57,637 nt of DNA from Pseudomonadales bacterium. GTDB lineage: Bacteria; Pseudomonadota; Gammaproteobacteria; Pseudomonadales; Azotimanducaceae. Under the pieces are notes generated by a model that was given only the letters and a program-made list of their open reading frames with translations, ran no database searches and was not told the origin of the DNA. Positions 8,260 to 15,407 of the stretch are shown here, in pieces (within the stretch, counting starts at the first letter, position 1; each line of letters starts with the position of its first letter). The stretch spans positions 1-57,637 of the forward strand of contig JAJECH010000039.1 in the NCBI GenBank assembly GCA_022822135.1, given 5' to 3'. The position numbers were made by a program, and so were the translations under genes.

Positions 8260-8657
8260 CAGACGAGAAAGTCGCAAGAGTAGAGGACTACATGTCCCGG
8301 GATTTTCACCTTATTGATCGAGACGCGACGGTACACGATGCGATAACTCTGTTGAAACAACATAACCTCAATGCTCTGATCGTCGATCGACGCGACGAGG
8401 ACGATGAAATCGGCCTCGTTACCGTAACGGACGTAGCAAGGGAGGTAATGGGAAAGCATCGACCTCCAGAACGAACTTATGTGTTTGAAATCATGACAAA
8501 ACCCATCGTATCCGTGCCTGCCCGGATGAAGGTGGTCTATGCGACAAGGTTATTAGCAAATCTTGATCTTTCGCAAGCTGTCGTGACGGACGAGACTCGC
8601 CACCCGATCGGGATAGTCAATCGACGCGATCTCGTGTTTGCCTGTCTAGAGGACTAA
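8256..8657 (+). CDS. CBS-domain protein
   Basis: A 133-residue protein made of a tandem CBS pair: the first repeat around MSRDFHLIDRDATVHDAITLLKQHNLNALIV, the second around MTKPIVSVPARMKVVYATRLL..LDLSQAVV. Such Bateman modules bind adenosyl ligands (AMP, ATP, SAM) and gate attached or partner proteins. There is no extra domain, so it probably acts on the DUF1538 pair or the P-II-like protein. The ATG overlaps the stop of the P-II-like gene by four bases. Confidence 0.86.
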   Translation: MTDEKVARVEDYMSRDFHLIDRDATVHDAITLLKQHNLNALIVDRRDEDDEIGLVTVTDVAREVMGKHRPPERTYVFEIMTKPIVSVPARMKVVYATRLLANLDLSQAVVTDETRHPIGIVNRRDLVFACLED

Positions 8658-8835
8658 CTTGCAAAGACAGTCTCGCGGATCGAATGCCTCGACCTTGACC
8701 CACTGAACGTTTCCCCTTCCTCAAGGGAGTCGGAAGCCACGGTAGAAGACGTAACGCTGCGAACTCACCCAAGACATCGGTGATCGACCGCCATGTCGCA
8801 CAACCACTCCACTATGCAGCATCATTGAGTGGATA

Positions 8836-10275
8836 CTAGCTCCTACCAAGTCTAGAAACTCTGGCATCATCTCGATCGTCTTCTGGCGATGTCGGTCCTT
8901 CGGTGCTTGCAGTTGCTTGTGCTGGTTCAAGTTGAACCAGGTTCTTCCAGCGATCCGTTCGATACCTGCCGATCAAGAGCACGCCTTTCACAATATTCTC
9001 AGCGACCATCGCCGCAAACATATAGATGACATCCAAGCTGAGCAAGACGCACGCAACAGCGATCACGCATCGAATCCCAATCAACCCAATTAGCGTCGAA
9101 ACCATCGGAAAACGCGTGTCGCCAGCCCCACGCAACGCACCACCAATCGCGAATTCAATGGCCATCAACGGCGTGGACAACGCAAGCATCCACGCGATCT
9201 GTACTGAATACGCTACCGTCTGCGGATCTGGATCAGCAAGAAAGACAGCAACAATCGCTTCTACATTCAATACGATCACAAGAGCAAGTGCACCCATTGA
9301 GAGCGCGGCGTATAACAACGCACGCCACCCGCTACGAACCGCACCTTCTGGATCATTCGCACCTAGGTACTGACCGGAAAGCGTTGATCCAGCAACTGAG
9401 AAACCGTAGCCGACCACCATGCATACCATGAACATGGTTCCTGATAGAGAGTACGCCGCAAACGCTGAAGTACCGTAGTAGTTACCAAGTAAGACCAAGA
9501 AGAAGAAATAACCAACTTGGAAAACCATCATCTCGATACCTGCAGGATACCCCACGTCGATTAGTTGCCTAAAGCGGTGCTTCTCCCACCAACCATCGCG
9601 AACATAAGTAACCCGAACCCACTGACCCATCCAAAGGATCAGACTAATGACCGCACCAAGTAATCCGGCAACACCACCGGCTATCGCGGCGCCTTTCACG
9701 CCTAACGCGGGAAACCCCCAGTGACCCAACACAAGCGCATAAAGTAGGGGAATGTTTACGATGTTGACAGCGACACTAATCCAGAAAGGAGTCCATGCGT
9801 CGCCCGCAGCTCGCAACGCCGCGCCAATCGTAAAGTTCACTGCAAACGCCAAGTTGAATACAGACAGCCATCGGATGTTCTCAGCCGCGAGGCGTGTCGT
9901 TTGCTCGTCAACACCAAAGACCAATGCGATTTCATACGCAAAAACAATCCCAGGGATCGCGCTCGCGACACTTGCAATAGCCGATAGCGCGAGACTAGCC
10001 ATCGTCATACGTCCCGCTTCTACATAGTTTTCTGCTCCCCAATTTCTGGCGACTAAAGCCGTGGTACCCGCAGTGATAGCCATTAGCAGTGCCTGCGTTG
10101 CAAAGAACACTCGCTGCCCCATACCGACAGCAGCGATCGCTTGCTCACCCAATTCACCGACGAATTTCGTTTGTACGATCACGACGAGCGAGAACATCAA
10201 GTTCGTGACGATCGACGGAAACGCCAAACTACCAAGACGTGGTCGTTTAAAAGATGGTTTTTCGCTGGGTAACAT
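8836..10275 (-). CDS. MATE family efflux transporter
   Basis: A 479-residue inner-membrane protein with about twelve segments in two similar halves. Each half carries the family's early-segment pattern: PSIVTNLMFSLVVIVQTKFVGELG in the first, PAGIEMMVFQVGYFFF in the second. Repeated A-x-G-A-LRAAGD and GALRGAGDT elements in helix connections are typical of MATE/NorM proteins, which expel cationic drugs or metabolites using Na+ or H+. The hydrophilic, acidic C-terminal tail of about 30 residues is not conserved in the family. Divergent from the crotonase gene, with only 30 bases between the starts. Confidence 0.9.
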   Translation of the reverse strand: MLPSEKPSFKRPRLGSLAFPSIVTNLMFSLVVIVQTKFVGELGEQAIAAVGMGQRVFFATQALLMAITAGTTALVARNWGAENYVEAGRMTMASLALSAIASVASAIPGIVFAYEIALVFGVDEQTTRLAAENIRWLSVFNLAFAVNFTIGAALRAAGDAWTPFWISVAVNIVNIPLLYALVLGHWGFPALGVKGAAIAGGVAGLLGAVISLILWMGQWVRVTYVRDGWWEKHRFRQLIDVGYPAGIEMMVFQVGYFFFLVLLGNYYGTSAFAAYSLSGTMFMVCMVVGYGFSVAGSTLSGQYLGANDPEGAVRSGWRALLYAALSMGALALVIVLNVEAIVAVFLADPDPQTVAYSVQIAWMLALSTPLMAIEFAIGGALRGAGDTRFPMVSTLIGLIGIRCVIAVACVLLSLDVIYMFAAMVAENIVKGVLLIGRYRTDRWKNLVQLEPAQATASTEGPTSPEDDRDDARVSRLGRS

Positions 10276-10305
10276 CTACTCTTTCAAATTTCTGAGGCGA
10301 ACTAC

Positions 10306-11109
10306 GTGGGCACCAATTACCCAGATATCGAAGTAACGCGAGACGGCGCGGTCGGTATTGTCGAAATTCAACGTCCTCCGCACAATTTCTTCGACGTGCT
10401 GTTAATTCATCAGATCGCTGACGCTTTCAATACGCTGGACGAAGATCCAAGTTGCCGAGCGGTTGTTTTAGCTTCGCAAGGCAAGTCGTTCTGCGCGGGT
10501 GCGAACTTCGGAAGTGGCAACGAAGAGAGTTCTGGCGACGAAGAGTTTACCGAGGAAGGATTCCGAAACCGAACCGGATCGCTCTATGAAGAAGGCGTTC
10601 GATTATTCCGCGCGAAGAAACCGTTAATTGCAGCGATACAAGGTGCCGCAATCGGTGGTGGGTTTGGTCTGTCGCTCGTTGCCGATTTTCGAGTCGCTGC
10701 ACCCGAAGCGCGTTTCGCCGCGAACTTCGTAAAACTTGGTATTCACCCAGGCTTTGGATTAACCGTAACGCTGCCACGATTAGTCGGACCGCAATTCGCA
10801 AACCTTATGTTCTTTACCGGGCGTCGCATTAAGGGTGACGAAGCGCTGGAACGGGGTCTCGTCGATGAGCTGGTCCCGTTGGACGAGGTTCGCGGTCGCG
10901 CCATCGCGTTGGCAAAGGAAATTGCCGAAAACGCCCCTCTCGCAGTCGCGTCGACACGTGCGACCACAAGGCAAGGACTTGCCGACCAAATTAAAACCGC
11001 AACCGATCACGAGTTAAAGGAGCAGCAGTGGTTGCGCGAAACTGAAGACGCGACAGAGGGTATCCAAGCAGTCGCAGAACGTAGACCAGGCAACTTCATT
11101 GGTCGATAG
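10306..11109 (+). CDS. enoyl-CoA hydratase/isomerase family protein lacking both hydratase glutamates
   Basis: A 267-residue crotonase-fold protein starting at GTG. Oxyanion-hole elements are present: SFCAGAN (61-67) and QGAAIGGGFG (112-121). The two Glu residues used for hydration in rat mitochondrial hydratase (Glu144 and Glu164) align with Gly121 and Phe141 here. Activity is therefore more likely an isomerase, thioesterase, decarboxylase or dehalogenase variant, or it may need another residue (inference). It heads a plus-strand run with an F420-type oxidoreductase and an SDR, consistent with degradation or modification of a CoA-linked or terpenoid compound. Confidence 0.85.
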   Translation: MGTNYPDIEVTRDGAVGIVEIQRPPHNFFDVLLIHQIADAFNTLDEDPSCRAVVLASQGKSFCAGANFGSGNEESSGDEEFTEEGFRNRTGSLYEEGVRLFRAKKPLIAAIQGAAIGGGFGLSLVADFRVAAPEARFAANFVKLGIHPGFGLTVTLPRLVGPQFANLMFFTGRRIKGDEALERGLVDELVPLDEVRGRAIALAKEIAENAPLAVASTRATTRQGLADQIKTATDHELKEQQWLRETEDATEGIQAVAERRPGNFIGR

Positions 11110-11130
11110 ATTGACGTCGGGAGTTAACGG

Positions 11131-12003
11131 ATGGAATTAGGCAAACTAGGTGTTTGGTATTTCACCGACGCGATGTCGGCATCAGATGCAGCAACCGCAG
11201 CCAAACGTATCGAAGATCTTGGGTACAGCGCTTTGTGGCTGCCGGAAACGGTCGGGCGCAACCCGTTCGCGCACGCCTCTTGGCTCTTAGCAAATACGAC
11301 GTCGCTCGTCATCGCGACGGGTATCGCCAACATCTACCATCGTGAACCTGGTGTGACTCTCGCTGCCCAACTCACGCTTGCCGAGCAAAGCGACGATCGG
11401 TTTCTACTAGGTCTAGGGGTTTCGCATAAGCCGCTCGTAGAAGGACTGCGTGGCTTGACGTACGGTAAACCAGTATCGACCATGCGGGATTACCTAACAA
11501 AAATGAAGGCTTCACCCTACTCTGCGCCTCGAATGAGCGAACCGCCAAAGACCGTGATAGCCGCACTCGGTCCGAAAATGCTCGAGCTCGCGGCATCCGA
11601 CGCCGACGGCGCACACCCGTACTTCACATCTCCGGTCCATACAAAAATGGCAAGAGACACCATGGGACCTGAAGCTTGGTTATGTGTAGAGCAAAAAGTG
11701 ATCATGGAAACCGATCCGAACAAAGCGCGTGCTGCGGCTCGTCGCGCTGCTTCGACTTACCAGGGATTACCTAACTACAGAAACAATTGGCTTCGCATGG
11801 GTCTAAGCGAAACCGATATCAACGATGCTGGAAGTGATAAGTTCATCGATACCACCTTTGCGTGGGGCGATATCGATGCGATTCGAGAGCGCATCGACGA
11901 ACATATGCAGGCTGGTGCGAATCACGTTTGTGTGCAACCCATACGCGCCGATGGCAACATTCAACAACCCGATTGGGATGCGCTTGAAGCACTTGCAAAC
12001 TAG
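11131..12003 (+). CDS. LLM-class oxidoreductase, F420-dependent type (TIGR03620-like)
   Basis: A 290-residue luciferase-like TIM-barrel protein. The start KLGVWYFTDAMSASDAATAAKRIEDLGYSALWLPE and the ATGIANIYHREP stretch are typical of F420-dependent LLM enzymes rather than FMN-dependent ones; I recognise it as the TIGR03620 subgroup. The reaction would be hydride transfer between reduced F420 and an alcohol, aldehyde or enone. Cofactor choice is inferred from family, and no F420 biosynthesis gene lies in the window. It sits between a crotonase and an SDR with gaps of 21 and 8 bases, so it is probably in the same operon. Confidence 0.8.
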   Translation: MELGKLGVWYFTDAMSASDAATAAKRIEDLGYSALWLPETVGRNPFAHASWLLANTTSLVIATGIANIYHREPGVTLAAQLTLAEQSDDRFLLGLGVSHKPLVEGLRGLTYGKPVSTMRDYLTKMKASPYSAPRMSEPPKTVIAALGPKMLELAASDADGAHPYFTSPVHTKMARDTMGPEAWLCVEQKVIMETDPNKARAAARRAASTYQGLPNYRNNWLRMGLSETDINDAGSDKFIDTTFAWGDIDAIRERIDEHMQAGANHVCVQPIRADGNIQQPDWDALEALAN

Positions 12004-12011
12004 AGGATCAA

Positions 12012-12680
12012 ATGAGCAGATTTAATGGCGTAAACGTCACTGTGACCGGTGCGGCTGGCGTACTCGGCATGGCTGTCGCGCAGGCGTTTCAAGATGAGGG
12101 TGCTACGGTGTCAGGCGTTGATGTCATCACTGCGGATACACCTTTCCAACTACATCAAGCTGATCTCATCAGCCCTGATGATGCGCGACGTGTTGTCGCC
12201 GAGATCGGTCGTATTGATGTGTTGGCGAACATCGCAGGCGGTTTCACAATGGGCGATACGGTAGAAACGACCACGGACGAGACGTGGGATTTCATGTACA
12301 ACCTCAACGCTCGAACGGTTCTAAACACAGTTCGAGCTGTAATTCCCCAAATGACAGAACGACGTCAGGGCAAGATAGTGAACGTCGGCGCGATCAACGC
12401 TTTGACCGGGGTCGGCAGAATGGCTGCCTATTCTGCGTCGAAAAGCGTCGTCATCCGATTGACGGAGAGCCTCGCAGAGGAGCTCAAGTCGAAACACATC
12501 AACGTGAACTGCGTTCTACCGAGCATCATCGATACGCCTCGAAATCGCGAAGATATGCCGAAAGCGAATTTCTCTGCTTGGGTAACACCAGAAGCAATGT
12601 CACGCGTTATCTTATTTCTTGCATCCAAGGATGCGGACCCGATTCACGGCGCGGCGCTCCCAGTCAAAGGTCTTTCTTAG
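12012..12680 (+). CDS. short-chain dehydrogenase/reductase, short variant
   Basis: A 222-residue classical-type SDR. The cofactor loop TGAAGVLG is at 12-19, NIAGG at 73-77 matches the NAG motif, and the active site is Y140-S-A-S-K144. The usual catalytic Ser position, in KIVNVGAINAL, is Gly/Ala, as in some dihydropteridine-reductase-like SDRs. It is shorter than the usual 250 residues. Its last four bases overlap the end of the convergent flavin reductase gene. Together with the F420-type enzyme and crotonase it suggests a small redox pathway of unknown substrate. Confidence 0.86.
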   Translation: MSRFNGVNVTVTGAAGVLGMAVAQAFQDEGATVSGVDVITADTPFQLHQADLISPDDARRVVAEIGRIDVLANIAGGFTMGDTVETTTDETWDFMYNLNARTVLNTVRAVIPQMTERRQGKIVNVGAINALTGVGRMAAYSASKSVVIRLTESLAEELKSKHINVNCVLPSIIDTPRNREDMPKANFSAWVTPEAMSRVILFLASKDADPIHGAALPVKGLS

Positions 12681-13174
12681 CTAGGTTCTTCTACGGGAGC
12701 GAAGTGTCCATACGCTCCCTGGAAAAAGAGCAACGGACCCAGTTCCGGACGATCGACTTTTAGACCGCGAACGTCCGCGACCACGATCGTGTGATCACCA
12801 GCATCGTGTTCCGCATTTAGCGTACAGTCGATTGTTGCGATCACACCGTCCAGCGCGGGAGTGCCTGTCGTCGGATTCGTATGCCACGCAATATCAGCCA
12901 CCTCCCCGATCATTGCGAACGCATCACTCACCTCACCTTGATCCTCGGCAAGTACGTTGATGCAGAACTTCCCCAAGCTTCGAATACGCGGCCAGCTAGT
13001 GCTAGTTTTCTGTGGACAAAACAGAATGAGTGGTGGTTCGAGTGACAATGACACAAAAGACTGTGCGGCAAAGCCGACAAGTTCACCATCCTCGTTGCCG
13101 CAAACCACCACGACACCTGTTGCGAAATGACTGACAACATGACGGAATTCGGAAACGTCGAATCCTGACGACAC
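12677..13174 (-). CDS. flavin reductase family protein
   Basis: A 165-residue split-barrel flavin reductase (HpaC/HsaB-like). Diagnostic stretches are FRHVVSHFATGVVVV at residues 8-22, FAAQSFVSLSLEPPLILFC in the FMN-binding region, and GAYGHFAP at the C-terminus. Such enzymes use NAD(P)H to reduce FMN or FAD for a partner monooxygenase. It converges on the SDR with a 4-base overlap. Its own promoter region abuts the IS200/IS605 remnant beginning about 22 bases upstream of its start, so its expression may have been altered by that insertion (inference). Confidence 0.88.
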   Translation of the reverse strand: MSSGFDVSEFRHVVSHFATGVVVVCGNEDGELVGFAAQSFVSLSLEPPLILFCPQKTSTSWPRIRSLGKFCINVLAEDQGEVSDAFAMIGEVADIAWHTNPTTGTPALDGVIATIDCTLNAEHDAGDHTIVVADVRGLKVDRPELGPLLFFQGAYGHFAPVEEPS

Positions 13175-13195
13175 CTGGTGACCTTTACCTAACGC

Positions 13196-13537
13196 GCCGT
13201 AAAGCCCCGTCGTTCAGGGCGGGGATATAAGGCGCAGTTTATGAAATTTTTGTAAGATTGTAACGCACCTAAGAGATGCTTCTTCAGAGAATTTCGCACG
13301 ACGCGTCTGACGAAAACCAAGCAGACGTTTAACGCGTGAGAAGCACTCTGCGTGCGCTTTGAAGGTAATTCCGACGTGGTCGGTGTAACCAAAAGGGCAG
13401 GGCATGCCCGGTTCGCCTGTGAAGTGAACGGCAGTAGTCGTCAGCAGCAGGAACCCATCGAAGCGACTCAAGCAATGGCTCAATGCCATGCTTGAGCGCG
13501 GTAGGAATCCTCTTCCTTTAGGGAGAGGAGGATGTCA
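13196..13537 (+). mobile_element. internally deleted IS200/IS605-type (TnpB) element
   Basis: The left end carries an imperfect hairpin around CCCCGTC...GGGCGGGG (13206-13224). The right end carries CCTCTTCC-ttta-GGGAGAGG (13509-13528) followed by AGGATGTCAA, the pattern I recognise at right ends of many IS200/IS605 tnpB elements. Between them only about 285 bases remain, against about 1.2 kb for an intact tnpB. The left 170 bases are clearly related to the remnant at 35468. It is non-autonomous and probably dead, although ends alone can be mobilised by a TnpA elsewhere. Confidence 0.7.
13349..13495 (+). pseudogene. TnpB C-terminal remnant
   Basis: In this frame the DNA encodes FEGNSDVVGV followed by RAGHARFACEVNG and QQQEPIEATQ, ending at TGA 13493-13495. 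This resembles the C-terminal zinc-ribbon tail of TnpB proteins (F-x-x-N-A-D-x-x-A-x-x-V-x-R-A-G-H-A-R). The RuvC-like nuclease core and the CxxC pairs are gone, so no nuclease can be made. Confidence 0.65.
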
Positions 13538-13593
13538 AACAAAACAAATAAACCGCGCGTATTTTGCGCTTTAGCTCAGTCCCGCACGCATCT

Positions 13594-15069
13594 CTAAGCC
13601 GCTTCTTCGTATGGGTATAGCTCAACTAGGGGTGCGGATCTGCCATCTGATTGAACAATGCGACAGTGTTCGCGTTGCAATTCACGAGGTTCATTAACGC
13701 CGCAAGAGTGCGCGATGATCGCCAGTTCCTTACGAATTCCCATTGCGTACTGATATACCCGTTCGGCTTTGTCAACGGGATCCAGACCTCGTTGTAGTCG
13801 CTTATTGTGTGTGGTGATGCCCGTCGGGCAGGTGTTCTTATTGCACTGTAAAGCTTGTATACACCCGAGGGCAAACATGAATCCGCGTGCCGTAGCAACA
13901 AAGTCAGCACCTGCACACACAGCCCAAGCCACCTCCGTTGGTGTAATCATCTTCCCGCTTGCAATCACCCTGATCCGGTCTCGCAACCCATGTCGGGTTA
14001 GCGTGTCAACCACGAGTGGCAAACTCTCGCGGATCGGGATTCCGACATTGTCGATCAAACTCATAGGCGCAGCACCGGTACCACCGTCAGCGCTATCCAC
14101 TGTAATGAAGTCAGGCGCTGATTCCTCGCCGCGTTCGCGAATGAGCATACAGAGCTCGTCCAGCCACGCAAACGAACCCATAACAGTTTTAAACCCTGTC
14201 GGTTTACATGTGATCGATCGAATGCGATTTACGAAGTCGAGAAGGTCCGGGACGGAATTGACTTCGATGTGACGGTTTGGCGAGATCGATGCTTGGTGAA
14301 CCGGGATCTTTCGAACTGCGGCAATCTCTTCGGTCACTTTCACCGCCGGCAAGATGCCACCCTTTCCAGGTTTTGCGCCCTGAGAAATCTTGATTTCGAA
14401 CATGCGAACTTGCTCATGCGCCGCGACGTCCTCGAGCAGCTTTTCACTTAAGTTTCCGTTTTCGTCGCGTACACCATATTTCGCAGTACCGATTTGAAAC
14501 ACCACGTTGCCACCAGCATTCAAATGGTGTTCGGATAGACCCCCTTCGCCAGTATTGAGCCAAATTTCCGCACGCTTTGTTCCTTCCGCGAGCGCAGTCA
14601 AAGCCGGCGTCGATATCGCACCGAAACTCATAGCCGAAGCATTGAAGATATAGCGTTGTAGAAACGGAAAGTCAGTGTACGGACCAATAATCAGAGGCGT
14701 AATCTCGCGGTTCTCCTCCTCTAGGGTAGGGAACATTGTGTTTGCGAAGATAACAGTACCTACCGGTCTCAAATCGCGAGTTGAGCCAAACGCAGTCGTG
14801 TTATCTGTGTTTTTCGCCGCGCGATAAACCCATGTGCGTTCCGCGCGATTGAAAGGCAATTCCTCCCTATCCATCGCAAAGAAATACTGGCGAAAGAACT
14901 CCCCTAGTGTCTCAAATAGATATCGAAATCTCCCTATGACCGGGTAATTTCGTCGAATTGCATGTGACGTCTGATTCCGATCGATGACGTACAGAACCAC
15001 CACAATCAACGCAACTATCCCCAGTACGAATATGAAGATCTGCACCAAGACGTCGATAAGACTGATCAT
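13594..15069 (-). CDS. FMN-binding glutamate synthase family protein
   Basis: A 491-residue protein with one N-terminal membrane segment (about 8-28) followed by the glutamate-synthase FMN domain. Visible elements are NASAMSFGAIS, NTGEGG, KISQGAKPGKGG, the substrate region DSADGGTGAAP, and a three-Cys cluster C-x5-C-x4-C in GCIQALQCNKNTCPTG expected to hold a 3Fe-4S cluster. The glutaminase domain of GltB is absent, so it is a stand-alone domain, possibly using ammonia or another amine donor or acting as a membrane-linked oxidoreductase. AGGAGAAATCGAATG gives a clear start. Confidence 0.9.
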   Translation of the reverse strand: MISLIDVLVQIFIFVLGIVALIVVVLYVIDRNQTSHAIRRNYPVIGRFRYLFETLGEFFRQYFFAMDREELPFNRAERTWVYRAAKNTDNTTAFGSTRDLRPVGTVIFANTMFPTLEEENREITPLIIGPYTDFPFLQRYIFNASAMSFGAISTPALTALAEGTKRAEIWLNTGEGGLSEHHLNAGGNVVFQIGTAKYGVRDENGNLSEKLLEDVAAHEQVRMFEIKISQGAKPGKGGILPAVKVTEEIAAVRKIPVHQASISPNRHIEVNSVPDLLDFVNRIRSITCKPTGFKTVMGSFAWLDELCMLIRERGEESAPDFITVDSADGGTGAAPMSLIDNVGIPIRESLPLVVDTLTRHGLRDRIRVIASGKMITPTEVAWAVCAGADFVATARGFMFALGCIQALQCNKNTCPTGITTHNKRLQRGLDPVDKAERVYQYAMGIRKELAIIAHSCGVNEPRELQREHCRIVQSDGRSAPLVELYPYEEAA

Positions 15070-15407
15070 TCGATTTCTCCTTGTAAGCGGTCATCATGTG
15101 CAAAAAGATGCTGGACTCGCTCAACAATTACACCGTGTAGGGATTAGATTTCCCAGTGGTGGAGCATTCTCGCTTCCTTCTAAGTTAGACCACTCACAGC
15201 TGTCCATTGCACGAAGCGATAAACACGGTATTAACGGCCAAAAATCGAAATCGCGTCAGCTTCTGTAAACAGCTCGTAAGATTGCGGACCTTCGTTCTTT
15301 CAGCTAAACGGCGATCGTCGAACCGATCGATCCAATAAGGGAATCCGTCGCGTCCGGTCAAGCTAGTACTCCCTCAGTTTTGGGTCAATCGCTTCGGTCA
15401 TAACGAA
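15070..15407. other. divergent intergenic region
   Basis: This 338-base gap lies between the minus-strand glutamate-synthase-like gene and the plus-strand DUF5916 gene, and must hold both promoters. The ribosome binding site of the former is visible at its edge. No coding sequence, RNA gene or strong inverted repeat was seen. Confidence 0.5.
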
